This document shows positions 26,086 to 34,867 of a DNA stretch of 64,000 bases, in pieces. Every line of letters begins with the position of its first letter. Positions within the stretch are counted from its first letter, which is position 1. The DNA is from Streptomyces sp. ISL-12 (GTDB lineage: Bacteria; Actinomycetota; Actinomycetes; Streptomycetales; Streptomycetaceae), in the NCBI RefSeq assembly GCF_018614415.1, contig NZ_JAGGOO010000061.1, positions 32,756-96,755 of the forward strand. Reading direction: 5' to 3'. The notes beneath the pieces were generated by a model that was not told the origin of the DNA, searched no databases, and saw only the letters and a program-made list of their open reading frames with translations. The position numbers and the translations under genes were made by a program.

Positions 26086-26951
26086 GGGAGCCCCTCGCGC
26101 CCCAGCTCCTCCTCCAGTTCCGCCAGCGCCCGCCGCGCCGCCTCCACGCGGCGCAGCAGCAGCCGTTGCCGTTCCTCGTCCGCCCGCTCCGGCGCCACCG
26201 CCCCCCGCCCGTCCATCTCCCGGGCCTCCTCCAGGGACGTGATGACGACCCCGATCAGGACATTGACCAGCACGAACGAGGCGAGCAGCACGTAGGAGCC
26301 GTAGTAGAGGAGGCTCCAGCGGGAGATGTCCAGGCCCGCGTGGACCGCGTCGCCGATGCCGTCCAGGGTCATCAGCAGGAAGAGGGTGAGGACGGCGCGG
26401 CCGATGGAGCCGTAGTGCCCGGGGTCGTGCCGGCCGAAGAAGACCCAGCCCACCATGGCGTAGACGTACAGCAGCAGCGCGCCGACCAGCAGGAAGCTGA
26501 GCGTGCCGGGCAGGCTGCGGGCCACCGCGACGAGCACGACGCGCAGTTGCGGCAGGAAGCGGGCGGTGCGCAGCACGCGGGCCAGGCGCAGCAGCCGCAG
26601 GACGGTGGTGTTCTCGCGGACGACCGGCAGGAACGCGCACAGCACGACGGCGAGGTCGAAGAGGTTCCACGGGTCCTTGAGGAAGTCCCGGGGGCGGTCG
26701 GCGTGCGCGGCGAGCCGCAGCGCGATCTCGGCGGTGAAGGCGGCCAGGCAGACGTGCTCGGCCAGCCATAACCAGGGCCGCCACGCCGCCACCAGCCCGG
26801 AGTACGTCTCGACGCCCAGCAGCGCCGCGTTGGCGAGGATCAGGGCGAAGACGGCGACGGCGAACCACCGCGCCTCGACGACGGCACCGCACCGCCGGGC
26901 CAGGACCGTACGGGCCGCCGTACCGGCCGGGGGAACGTACTGCTCGGACAT
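26019..26951 (-). CDS. voltage-gated ion channel family protein
   Basis: This 310-residue protein has the six-span plan of a single-domain ion transporter. S4 has positively charged residues every third position (LRLLRLARVLRTARFLPQL). A pore region follows with the filter-like MTLDGIGDAV between the last two spans, and then a C-terminal coiled coil near EERQRLLLRRVEAARRALAE. Bacterial sodium channels usually have TLESW-like filters, and here Asp, Gly and Ile occupy those places. ATG 26951 has AGGAGG about 12 bases upstream. Confidence 0.88.
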   Translation of the reverse strand: MSEQYVPPAGTAARTVLARRCGAVVEARWFAVAVFALILANAALLGVETYSGLVAAWRPWLWLAEHVCLAAFTAEIALRLAAHADRPRDFLKDPWNLFDLAVVLCAFLPVVRENTTVLRLLRLARVLRTARFLPQLRVVLVAVARSLPGTLSFLLVGALLLYVYAMVGWVFFGRHDPGHYGSIGRAVLTLFLLMTLDGIGDAVHAGLDISRWSLLYYGSYVLLASFVLVNVLIGVVITSLEEAREMDGRGAVAPERADEERQRLLLRRVEAARRALAELEEELGREGLPHSPVSAAPPAGSAGASGVPIT

Positions 26952-27016
26952 CCTGCCGCCTTGCCTCCTCCGCACGCGCTACCGCCTCGCGTGATCATGC
27001 TCCGACCAGGCAATTT

Positions 27017-27030
27017 CTACAGCACTGTAG
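27017..27030. promoter_or_regulatory. CTACAGCACTGTAG element between ion channel and phytase-like genes
   Basis: A 14-bp inverted repeat (CTACA/TGTAG arms, 4-bp centre) lies in the 192-bp divergent region, 114 bp before the plus-strand start. Two near-identical copies occur at 49827 and 49889 upstream of the TerB gene, which argues for a shared regulator. Confidence 0.6.
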
Positions 27031-27143
27031 TGAGCTACGTAGGTGATCTTCGCCTTCCGTTCACCGGACCGTCGGCCAGAACCCGTCCCGGGGTGGCACC
27101 ATCCGGCTTCCCAGTGGACGTATCTGGACGTACCGGAGGAACG

Positions 27144-29462
27144 ATGCTGCCGAAGAGAACCTGCGCCGCGCTCGCCACGCTGGCCGTGACCGCGGGCACC
27201 CTGGCGGGTACCGCCTACGCGGGGACGGGGAAGGGCGCGGATCACGGCTCGCGGCAGCAGTCCGCCTTCGCGCGCACCGCCACCTACCCGGTCTTCCAGA
27301 ACCGGCCCGCCGGTGAGGACGCCACCGCCCAGACCGTCGCCGAGATATCCGCGGTCAGCGAGGACGGCCGTACGCAGGTCTACACCGACGCCGCCGCGGG
27401 GCGCATCGGCTTCCTCGACATCAGCGACCCCGCCGCCCCCAAGGGCCTGGGCACCCTGTCCCTCGCCGAGCTGGGCGACGCGGAGGACGAGCCGACCTCC
27501 GTCACCGTCGTCGGCCAGTACGTCCTGGTCGTCGTCGACACCAGCGCGAGCTACACCGAGCCCTCCGGCCGCCTGGACGTCATCTCCCTGCGCGACCGGA
27601 AGCGGGTGGCCTCCCACGACCTGGGCGGGCAGCCCGACTCGATCGCGCTCAGCAAGGACAAGCGGTACGCCGCCATCGCCATCGAGAACGAGCGCGACGA
27701 GGAGGCCACCCCGGCCGGCGGCGAGGAGGGCGACCTGCCGCAGACACCCGCCGGATTCGTGCGGATCGTCGACCTCAAGGGGGCGAAGCCCGCCGCCTGG
27801 GGCCTGCGCAAGGTCGCGCTGACCAACGCCGACGGCTCCGCCCTCCCCGCCCTCACCGCCGCCGGCATCGCCGCGCCGACCGACCCCGAGCCCGAGTACG
27901 TCTCCGTCAACAGCCGCGGCCAACTCGTGGTCACCCTCCAGGAGAACAACGGGATCGTCCTCGTCGACCTCCCCACCGGCCGCGTCACCAAGGCGTTCAG
28001 CGCCGGCACGGCGACCGTCACCGGCATCGACACCGTCGAGGACGGCGTCATCGACCAGACCGGCTCGATCACCGACGTCCCCCGCGAGCCGGACGCCGTC
28101 GGCTGGATCGACGACCGCTACCTCGCCACCGCCAACGAGGGCGACTGGAAGGGCGGTACGCGCGGCTGGACCGTCTTCGACAGCCGCACCGGCAAGGTCG
28201 TCTGGGACGCCGGCAACAGTTACGAGCACCTCGCCGCCCGCTACGGCCTGCTGAACGAGGGCCGTTCGGAGAACAAGGGCACCGAGCCGGAGGGCCTCGC
28301 CGTCGCCACGTACGACGGTGTCCGGTACGCCTTCGTCGGCTCGGAGCGCTCCAACTTCGTCGCCGTGTACGACGTCAGCAAGCCCACCGAGCCGGTCTTC
28401 AAGCAGGTCCTGGAGACGACCAACGGGCCCGAGGGCCTGCTGCCGATCCCCTCCCGCGGCCTGTTCGCCGTCTCCAGCGAGGAGGACGACGCCGACGCGG
28501 GCGTCCGCGCCACGGTCACCCTCTTCCGCCTGGGCAAGGCCACGGCCGCGAACACCGCCCCCACCCTCTCCTCCGCCACCTCCTCGGGCACCCCCGTCGG
28601 CTGGGGCGCGCTCAGCGGCCTGTCGGCCGTGCCGGGCCGCGACGACGAGGTGTACGCGGTCACGGACGCGGCCTACGCCGACACCCGCATCCTCACCGTC
28701 GACACCCACGGCAAGCAGGGCGCCGTCATCGAGCGCGCGCTGACCGTCAAGGACGCGGACGGCGAGGCCACCGGCTACGACGCCGAGGGCGTGTACGCCC
28801 GTCCGCGGGGCGGCTTCTGGCTGGCCGTCGAGGGCGAGACCGGTGCCGGCAACAAGCTCGTCCGCCTGGACCGCGACGGCGTCACCCGCCAGACCGTCGC
28901 CCTCCCCGCGGAGGTCGCCGCCGGCCTCGGCTCACAGGGCTTCGAGGGCGTCACCGCCACCACCGACGCGCGCGGCCACGAGATTCTCTGGACCGCCCTC
29001 CAGCGCCAGGCGAAGGGCGACCCGGAAGGCGTCGTCCGCCTCGGCCGCTACGACGTGACGGCCGGCACCTGGAGCTGGTACGGCTACCGGCTCTCCACCA
29101 CGGCCACGGACGGCGACTGGATCGGCCTCTCCGAGATCACGGTCGTCGGCGACAAGCTCGCCGTCATCGAGCGCGACAAGCTGAACGGCCCGGCGGCGCG
29201 GGTCAAGCGGGTCTACACCGTCCCGCTCCCGAAGACCGCCGCCCCCGCCGGCACGCTCCCCGTCCTCCCCAAGACCCTCGCCCACGACGTCCTGCCCGAC
29301 CTGCGGGCGACCGACGGCTGGACCCAGGAGAAGCTGGAGGGCCTGACCGTCGCCGGCAACGGCCGCGTCTACGCCGTCACCGACAACGACGGCCTGGACG
29401 ACTCCACCGGCGAGACGGTCTTCCTCGACCTCGGCAGCGGCCGCCAGGTCTTCGGCCGCTGA
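27144..29462 (+). CDS. secreted esterase-like phytase family protein (choice-of-anchor/beta-propeller)
   Basis: The 772-residue protein starts with a signal peptide ending near AGTAYAGTG. A first long beta-propeller-like region follows (VAEISAVSEDGRTQVYTDAA, GRIGFLDISDP). A C-terminal esterase-like phytase domain has YDAEGVYARPRGGFW, WIGLSEITVV and a final KLEGLTVAGNGRVYAVTDND. It is exported and probably extracellular or wall-associated. ATG 27144 follows CCGGAGGAACG. The phosphate-ester substrate is inference from the family name. Confidence 0.9.
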   Translation: MLPKRTCAALATLAVTAGTLAGTAYAGTGKGADHGSRQQSAFARTATYPVFQNRPAGEDATAQTVAEISAVSEDGRTQVYTDAAAGRIGFLDISDPAAPKGLGTLSLAELGDAEDEPTSVTVVGQYVLVVVDTSASYTEPSGRLDVISLRDRKRVASHDLGGQPDSIALSKDKRYAAIAIENERDEEATPAGGEEGDLPQTPAGFVRIVDLKGAKPAAWGLRKVALTNADGSALPALTAAGIAAPTDPEPEYVSVNSRGQLVVTLQENNGIVLVDLPTGRVTKAFSAGTATVTGIDTVEDGVIDQTGSITDVPREPDAVGWIDDRYLATANEGDWKGGTRGWTVFDSRTGKVVWDAGNSYEHLAARYGLLNEGRSENKGTEPEGLAVATYDGVRYAFVGSERSNFVAVYDVSKPTEPVFKQVLETTNGPEGLLPIPSRGLFAVSSEEDDADAGVRATVTLFRLGKATAANTAPTLSSATSSGTPVGWGALSGLSAVPGRDDEVYAVTDAAYADTRILTVDTHGKQGAVIERALTVKDADGEATGYDAEGVYARPRGGFWLAVEGETGAGNKLVRLDRDGVTRQTVALPAEVAAGLGSQGFEGVTATTDARGHEILWTALQRQAKGDPEGVVRLGRYDVTAGTWSWYGYRLSTTATDGDWIGLSEITVVGDKLAVIERDKLNGPAARVKRVYTVPLPKTAAPAGTLPVLPKTLAHDVLPDLRATDGWTQEKLEGLTVAGNGRVYAVTDNDGLDDSTGETVFLDLGSGRQVFGR

Positions 29463-29530
29463 CCTCCTGCACCTCCCCCCGGGTCGGTTAGCGTGTGGTC
29501 CCGCTGTTCCGGTCCGGGGGGGGGACTCAG

Positions 29531-29640
29531 GTGAGAAGGCTGTTGCCGGCCGGCGTGCCGGTGTCCGACGTCGGCGTCGCGCTGCTGGTCCAGGCGGCGA
29601 TGACGATGCCGTTCGTGGTGCCCCGCGCGCCGGAGCTGGA
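29531..29640 (+). pseudogene. 5' fragment of a histidine-kinase-like membrane gene
   Basis: From GTG 29531, behind a run of nine G, the frame reads VRRLLPAGVPVSDVGVALLV, then QAAMTMPFVVPRAPELEP. This resembles the first membrane span of a Streptomyces sensor kinase. Homology stops at about 29640, and the frame ends at a stop at 29672-29674 inside the next remnant. The kinase assignment rests on resemblance of one span and is uncertain. Confidence 0.45.
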
Positions 29641-29859
29641 ACCGGCGACCCGTACTCCGTCGGCCTGTCGATGAAGAGGCTCGGCGGGCGCGAGGTGTGG
29701 GGCAAGACCGGCGGCCGGTGGGGCTGCAACGCGGCCGTCTCCGCCACCCGTGACGGCTCCCGCACCCTCGTCTACGGCGTCAACTCCACCGACGCCAAGG
29801 GCGAGGGGATGAACGAGGTGGCTCAGGCGCTGATGGTGGCGGCCTACGGCAGGCCGTGA
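29641..29859 (+). pseudogene. 3' fragment of a beta-lactamase-family serine hydrolase gene
   Basis: The frame reads TGDPYSVGLSMKRLGGREVW, then GKTGGRWGCNAAVSATRDGS, VYGVNSTDAKGEGMNEVAQA and a stop. This is the C-terminal part of a D-Ala-D-Ala carboxypeptidase/serine hydrolase, including the KTG-box region (HTG usually, here KTG). The SxxK and YxN parts are missing. An internal ATG at 29671 could start a 62-residue peptide, but no complete enzyme is possible. Confidence 0.75.
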
Positions 29860-29876
29860 GCCGCCACCGGGGCCGC

Positions 29877-31199
29877 TCAGTTGTGGTGCGGAGACGTCAG
29901 GTAGTGCTGGCGGAGCAGCTCGCGGCCGTAGTCGTTGCCGTTGGGCGTGCGGATGATGGAGTGGACGTGCAGCTGGGTCGGGGTGCCCTGGGTGGAGTCG
30001 TAGGCGCCGCCGAGGGGGCCGGGGCCCTGGCAGTCGACCTCGATCCAGACCACGGGGCTCTGGACGCGGACGTAGAAGGCGGAGTCGTCGGCGATGCCGC
30101 CGGCCCAGGTGACGTACGTTTCGTCGAGGTGCTGGGTGATCTCGGCCATCCGGACCTTCGCGGCGTCCGCCTTGGCGCGGTCCACGAACGCCCCGGCGAT
30201 GGCGAGGAGCCTGGTGCGCTGGGCGGCGTTCAGGGTGTCGCAGCGCAGACCCTCGTACGCCTGGACCGCGTTGTCGGAGAACGCGCCCGCCTTCATCGAC
30301 TCGGACGACTTGGTGTCGGAGGCGATGGCGGTCTTCCGCTGGGCGGAGGAGAGGGAGTTGATGAAGGCGAGGCTCGCCTCGACCTCCTCGTGGCAGACCT
30401 TCACGGTCGTCCCGTCGATCTCCATCTCGGTCGGCTCCGAACCCCAGAAGCAGGGGCTCATCACGACCTGGTCGCCCAGCACGAAGTAGTTGATCACCAG
30501 GTGGTGGCCGTCGAACTGGAAGCCCCAGGGCTCGGTGGCCGACGGGGTGCCCATCACGGTCCAGTAGTAGGCGTCCTCGTTGAAGGCGTCCGTGTTGCCG
30601 ATCGCCTCGCCGGCCGCCTGGTTGATCTGGCGGATCTTCTCCGTCGTCTCCAGGCCGTCGGCGCTGAGGGCCGCCTTGAGCAGGGCGGTGCCCAGGGCCT
30701 TCTGTTCGTCGGTCAGGTCGGCGAGGGAGACGCCCTGGCGGGAGTAGCCGTCGACGTTGCTCCACAGGCGCCACTCGGTGGAGTGGACGGTGAACTGGGT
30801 CGACGTCCGCTGGTCGTCGGTCAGGCCGGCCAGGAAGGCTGCCGCCGCCGTGATGACCGGGTCCGTGGCGACCTTGGTGGAGTGGATCGAGTACAGGTCG
30901 TCGATCCGCTTGCCGTCGGTGGTCAGGCCGAAGAAGTCCTCCGTGATGGTCTGGTTGCCGGGGCCGCCCGCTCCCCCGCCCGGGGCACCGCTCGGCGCGG
31001 CCGAGGGCGAGGCGGAGGCCGAGGCGTCGGCCGTGGTGGTGTCGTCGGCCAGAGCCGCCCAGGCACCGGCGCCGCCCATCGTGGCGACGGCCGTCGCGCC
31101 GGACGCGAAGAAGACCTTGCGCATGAAGGAACGGCGGTCCGCGTGGGCCCGGCGGCCCGTCTCCCGCTGCGGCTGCTCCCCGGTGTCGAGCTCGGTCAT
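29877..31199 (-). CDS. DUF3500 family secreted protein
   Basis: This 440-residue protein has a Tat-like signal (RRSFMRKVFFASG with twin Arg, then a hydrophobic run to AWAALA), a Ser/Ala/Pro/Gly-rich linker, and a DUF3500 domain with EPWGFQFDGHHLVINYFVLG and a C-terminal IIRTPNGNDYGRELLRQHY. The biochemical function of the family is not known to me. ATG 31199 has GAAGGGAGCC. It lies 32 bp behind the histidine kinase gene and is probably the last gene of the OmpR-type operon. Confidence 0.9.
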   Translation of the reverse strand: MTELDTGEQPQRETGRRAHADRRSFMRKVFFASGATAVATMGGAGAWAALADDTTTADASASASPSAAPSGAPGGGAGGPGNQTITEDFFGLTTDGKRIDDLYSIHSTKVATDPVITAAAAFLAGLTDDQRTSTQFTVHSTEWRLWSNVDGYSRQGVSLADLTDEQKALGTALLKAALSADGLETTEKIRQINQAAGEAIGNTDAFNEDAYYWTVMGTPSATEPWGFQFDGHHLVINYFVLGDQVVMSPCFWGSEPTEMEIDGTTVKVCHEEVEASLAFINSLSSAQRKTAIASDTKSSESMKAGAFSDNAVQAYEGLRCDTLNAAQRTRLLAIAGAFVDRAKADAAKVRMAEITQHLDETYVTWAGGIADDSAFYVRVQSPVVWIEVDCQGPGPLGGAYDSTQGTPTQLHVHSIIRTPNGNDYGRELLRQHYLTSPHHN

Positions 31200-31231
31200 C
31201 GTCGCTGGCTCCCTTCAGTCCCGGCCCGCCC

Positions 31232-33343
31232 CTACGGCCGGCCGCCTGATCGCCACCCTGGTCCGCCCAACTGAGGCCTGGCTGAAATCCCCGGACATTC
31301 ACAGGTGGTGGACAGCGGGGCGGCGCCCGGCAGCGTCACCGTGAACTCCGTACGGCCGGGCTCGCTCTCGACGGTGACCCGGCCCCCGTGCGCCCGGGTG
31401 ATCGCGGCGGCGATGGCCAGGCCCAGCCCGGAGCCGCCGTTCTCGCCCGGCTTGCGGGAGCGGGAGGTGTCGGCGCGGGTGAAGCGTTCGAAGACGGACG
31501 GGAGCAGGGCGGGCGGGATGCCGGGCCCGTCGTCCCGTACCCGGACCTGGCGGGTGCCGGCCGGCGTCGCCTCCACGGTGACGTCGACCCGGGTGCCGGG
31601 CGGGGTGTGCGCGCGGGCGTTGGCGAGCAGGTTGGCGACGACCTGGGTGAGCCGGGCCGGGTCGCCGGTCACCACGACCGGGCCGTCCACGCGCAGCGCG
31701 AGCCGCCAGTCGTGGCCGGCGCCCGCCGCCCGCGCGTCCCACACCGCCTCCGCGACCAGGGTGGCGAGGTCGACCTCGACCGCCTCCAGCGGCCGGCCCT
31801 CGTCCAGCCGGGCGAGCAGCAGCAGGTCCTCGACCAGCACGGTCATCCGGGCGGACTGCGCGGAGACCCGGCGCCACGCCAGGCCCGGCTCGATGTCCGC
31901 CGCGCCCCGGCCCATCAGTTCGGCGTACCCGGCGATCGAGGCGAGCGGGGTGCGCAGTTCGTGGCCGGCGTCGGCGAGGAAGCGGCGCATCCGCTCCTCG
32001 CTGCGCCGCCGCCCGGCCAGCGAGGACTCGACGCGGTCGATGAGGTGGTTGAGGGCGGCGCCCACCTGCCCGGCCTCGGTGCGCGGGTCGGTGTCCCGGG
32101 CGGGCACCCGGGTGAGGCGGACGCCCTCCCCGCACTCCAGCGGGGCGCCGGCCACCGACGCGGCGGTCGCCGCCACCCGGCCCAGCGGGCGCAGCTCGCG
32201 GCGGATGACCACCGCGCAGACACCGCCCGCGGCCAGCAGCCCGGCGCCGGCGATGACCGCCTCGGTCACGGCCATGTGGTCGACGGCGTGCTGGACGTGG
32301 TCCATCGGGAGCCCGGCCAGCACCGGCGCGGCCTCGCCGGCGACGGCGGTCACCCGGTAGGTGCCGAGGCCGGGGACGGTACGGGTGTGCAGGGTGCCGT
32401 CGACGGCGAGGCCGGCCAGCGCGACGCGCTGCGCGGCGGTGAGGACCGTCCGGTCGCCGTCCCCGGTCACCACCTCGGCGGCGGTGACCCGCCCGGCGTC
32501 GTCGGCCGGGTCGAGGCGGGCCGCGACGGCGCCGGTGGTCTGTCCCTCCTCACTGAGGTAGCTCAGGTCGGTGGCGCCGCCCGTGCGGTGGCGGGCGGCG
32601 CCCTGCGCGTGCTCGGCGGCGTCCCGCACCCGCTGGTCCAGGTCGGCCAGCAGGTGGGCGCGCTGCACCAGGATCGTGGTGACGCCCATCGCCGCGCACA
32701 CGGCGCACAGCACCACGGAGGTGAACAGCACCAGCCGGGCCCGCAGCGAGAGGCTCTTCAACCGGGGGGCCTTCAGCCACGGGCCCTTCGGCCGCGGGTC
32801 CTTGAACCGCCGGTCCTTGAACCGCCGGTCCTTGAACCGCCGGTCCTTGAACCGCGGGGCCTTCGGCCGCAGGTCCTTGAACCGCGGGTCCTTCCGCCGC
32901 GGGTCCTTGAACCCCCGGTCCTTCCGCCGCGGGCCCTTCGTCTGCGGGTCCTTCAGCCGCAGCGACCGGCCCTTCAGCCCGCCCGGCACGGGCCGCACGT
33001 CGCGGCGACCGCCCGGCATGAGGCCCGCGTCGGGGGCGGCGCCCCACCACCGGCCCGGCAGCAGCCGCGCGACCCGCAACCGGGCAGGCCGGGCAGCGAC
33101 CCGCCCCGGGCCCGGCCAGGACCTCGCCTCGCGCCCCCGGCCCGGCGCAAGCCGCGCATCCCGCCACCGGCCCGGCACAAGCCACGCGACCCGCCCTCGA
33201 CCCGGCACGCCGCCCACATCAGGACCGGCGCCCCGCCTCCGGCCCGGCGCAAGCCGCGCGCCCCGGAGCCGGCCCGGCCTCCGCCCCGGCGCGCCGCCCG
33301 CGCCGAGGCCGGTGCCCCGCCACCGGTCCGGCACGACGCTCAT
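31232..33343 (-). CDS. sensor histidine kinase with ~200-residue basic repeat extension
   Basis: The 703-residue kinase has TM1 near residues 203-227, an extracytoplasmic sensor, TM2, HAMP, HisKA with AGHELRTPLAS (His about 461), and HATPase with NLLANARAHTPPG, DDGPGIP and GSGLGLAI. The start at ATG 33343 overlaps the response-regulator stop as ATGA, so it is well supported. This gives a cytoplasmic N-terminus of about 200 residues. Residues 1-120 hold degenerate Gly/Arg/Pro repeats, and residues 127-196 hold 14 pentapeptides of form D-P/R-R-x-K. Typical OmpR-partner kinases lack this. A later start is possible but would break the coupling. Confidence 0.9.
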   Translation of the reverse strand: MSVVPDRWRGTGLGAGGAPGRRPGRLRGARLAPGRRRGAGPDVGGVPGRGRVAWLVPGRWRDARLAPGRGREARSWPGPGRVAARPARLRVARLLPGRWWGAAPDAGLMPGGRRDVRPVPGGLKGRSLRLKDPQTKGPRRKDRGFKDPRRKDPRFKDLRPKAPRFKDRRFKDRRFKDRRFKDPRPKGPWLKAPRLKSLSLRARLVLFTSVVLCAVCAAMGVTTILVQRAHLLADLDQRVRDAAEHAQGAARHRTGGATDLSYLSEEGQTTGAVAARLDPADDAGRVTAAEVVTGDGDRTVLTAAQRVALAGLAVDGTLHTRTVPGLGTYRVTAVAGEAAPVLAGLPMDHVQHAVDHMAVTEAVIAGAGLLAAGGVCAVVIRRELRPLGRVAATAASVAGAPLECGEGVRLTRVPARDTDPRTEAGQVGAALNHLIDRVESSLAGRRRSEERMRRFLADAGHELRTPLASIAGYAELMGRGAADIEPGLAWRRVSAQSARMTVLVEDLLLLARLDEGRPLEAVEVDLATLVAEAVWDARAAGAGHDWRLALRVDGPVVVTGDPARLTQVVANLLANARAHTPPGTRVDVTVEATPAGTRQVRVRDDGPGIPPALLPSVFERFTRADTSRSRKPGENGGSGLGLAIAAAITRAHGGRVTVESEPGRTEFTVTLPGAAPLSTTCECPGISARPQLGGPGWRSGGRP
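32756..32965 (-). repeat. fourteen in-frame 15-bp tandem repeats
   Basis: Fourteen consecutive 15-bp units cover this span. Three are identical (plus-strand CTTGAACCGCCGGTC). Others vary at the middle bases while keeping CCTT at the unit junction. Each encodes a pentapeptide with a Lys at the end. The identical trio points to recent slippage or unequal exchange. Confidence 0.93.
33000..33330 (-). repeat. degenerate ~33-bp repeats at the kinase N-terminus
   Basis: Copies of a unit close to CCGGCCCGGCRCAAGCC with following CRCGCRWCCCGCC recur through this stretch, clearest at about 33136-33205. They encode PGR(W/R)R(D/G)AR(L)-type 11-residue motifs. Divergence is higher than in the 15-bp array. 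Confidence 0.7.
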
Positions 33344-34077
33344 GTGCCGTCACCGGCGGCCCGCAGCACGTAGCCGGCGCCGCGCACCGTGTGGATCATC
33401 GGTGCCCGTCCCTTGTCGATCTTCGCGCGCAGGCCGTAGATGTAGACCTCCACCAGGTTCCCCTCGCTGTCGAACGCCCCGCTCCACACCTCGCCGAGGA
33501 TCTGCGCCTTGCTGAGCACCTGGCGCGGATGCCGCATCAGGAACGCGAGCAGGTCGAACTCCTTGGCGGTGAGCGCGATCGGCTCCCCGGCGCGCTGCAC
33601 CGTCCGGGTCTTCACGGACACCACCAGGTCGCCGAGGGCCAGGACGGACCCGTCGGCCGCCGTCTCCTCCTCGGCGCCGGACCGGCGCAGCAGCCCGCGC
33701 AGCCGGAGCATGACCTCCTCCAGCGAGAACGGCTTGGTCACGTAGTCGTCGGCGCCCGCCGACAGCCCTTCGAGGCGGTGGTCCAGCGCGTCGCGGGCGG
33801 TCAGCATGAGCACCGGCAGCCGCGCGTCCTCGTAGCGCAGCCGCCGCAGTACCTGGAGGCCGTCCAGGTCGGGCAGCATCCAGTCCAGGACGACGGCGTG
33901 CGGGGCGCAGCCGCGGGCCAGGGTGAGGGCGCTGCGGCCGTCCCGGGCGAGGAACGGCCGCCAGCCGGCCTCGGTGACGGCCCACGCCAGCAGTTCGGTC
34001 AGTTCGGGCTCGTCGTCGACGATCAGGACCCGGACCGTGCCCGGGCGGGCGGTGGGGACTCCACGGACGGCAGGCAT
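33340..34077 (-). CDS. OmpR family response regulator
   Basis: The 245-residue regulator has a receiver domain (VRVLIVDDEPEL, VVLDWMLPD with Asp about 65, and KPF) and a winged-helix output domain (ALTAKEFDLLAFLM, VEVYIYGLRAKID, IHTVRGAGYVLR). ATG 34077 is the nearest start to the receiver. A GTG two codons earlier is possible. It is coupled to the kinase by an ATGA overlap. No operator is obvious upstream. Confidence 0.95.
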   Translation of the reverse strand: MPAVRGVPTARPGTVRVLIVDDEPELTELLAWAVTEAGWRPFLARDGRSALTLARGCAPHAVVLDWMLPDLDGLQVLRRLRYEDARLPVLMLTARDALDHRLEGLSAGADDYVTKPFSLEEVMLRLRGLLRRSGAEEETAADGSVLALGDLVVSVKTRTVQRAGEPIALTAKEFDLLAFLMRHPRQVLSKAQILGEVWSGAFDSEGNLVEVYIYGLRAKIDKGRAPMIHTVRGAGYVLRAAGDGT

Positions 34078-34576
34078 ACTCACACCCTGTCCCGGAACGC
34101 TGAGAGCTCCCTGTGGGCCACCCGTCGCACGGCCGTGAAGCGGGCCGGCGCCTCGGGGGTCACCCGAGCGGGCGTCTGTGACGCCTGTGGCGTTTGTCTC
34201 CCCGGGGGCGGGCCCCGCACCGGCCCGTACTCCCGCTCCCGGCCGCGCTTCCGGAGGCGTCGCGCAGGCGTCGTGGGAGGTCACGGCCGTACGGGCACGG
34301 TCCGGACCCGGGCCCGGTCCGGCGACCCTGCACCGCGAACGGGGCAATATCTGTGCCGACGACGTAAGAAATTTTCGTGACGTCCGGTGAATATTCCCGG
34401 AAAGGGTACGCGGGCGGCCCTGGGCTGCGGAAATCCCCGCTCCCTGCGCCGATCGTGCCGTGCTAGTGTCGACATCAGTTGCAGTTGGTTGCCAGTCTTT
34501 CCGACGGGGTGATCATCGCGGCGACCGAAGTACACACAGGGTGTGCTTCGTGCACCGTCCTCCAAAGGAGATTCTC
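34078..34576. promoter_or_regulatory. divergent promoter region and cold-shock 5' leader
   Basis: No gene is evident in these 499 bp. An AT-rich patch at about 34347-34400 (CAATATCTG, AAGAAATTTTCG, GAATATTCC) could hold promoters for the leftward response regulator. TAGTGT at 34464 fits a -10 for the cold-shock gene, giving a leader of about 100 nt. A hairpin at 34527-34549 (GAAG..CACAC-AGG-GTGTG-CTTC) lies about 17 bases before the ribosome site and may control translation. Confidence 0.5.
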
Positions 34577-34783
34577 ATGGCTTCCGGCACCGTGAAGTGG
34601 TTCAACGCCGAAAAGGGCTTCGGCTTCATCGAGCAGGACGGCGGCGGCCCCGACGTCTTCGCCCACTACTCCAACATCCAGGCCCAGGGCTTCCGCGAGC
34701 TCCTGGAAGGTCAGAAGGTGACGTTCGACATCGCGCAGGGCCAGAAGGGCCCGACGGCGGAGAACATCGTTCCCTCCAACTGA
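34577..34783 (+). CDS. cold-shock protein (CspA family)
   Basis: This is a 68-residue OB-fold RNA chaperone with RNP motifs KGFGFI and DVFAHY. It starts MASGTVKWFNAEKGFGF and has AAAGGAG upstream. It should bind single-stranded nucleic acid and melt RNA structure. A long structured leader and a strong terminator make it a monocistronic unit, with a DEAD-box helicase gene on the same strand just after. Confidence 0.97.
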   Translation: MASGTVKWFNAEKGFGFIEQDGGGPDVFAHYSNIQAQGFRELLEGQKVTFDIAQGQKGPTAENIVPSN

Positions 34784-34815
34784 CGACGCCGTCAGTCAGC
34801 TGACGCGTACTTCAC

Positions 34816-34851
34816 AGCTGGGGCCCGCACCGTGGGGTGCGGGCCCCAGCT
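34816..34851 (+). terminator. terminator after the cold-shock gene
   Basis: A perfect 15-bp stem (left arm AGCTGGGGCCCGCAC) with a 6-nt loop lies 33 bp after the stop and is followed by CATTGCATT. It separates the cold-shock unit from the helicase leader. Confidence 0.9.
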
Positions 34852-34867
34852 CATTGCATTCCGGGGA

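Noticed and set aside
34281..34565. Minus-strand 94-residue frame upstream of the cold-shock gene
   Set aside because: It overlaps the cold-shock leader and promoter, lacks a ribosome site and shows no domain.
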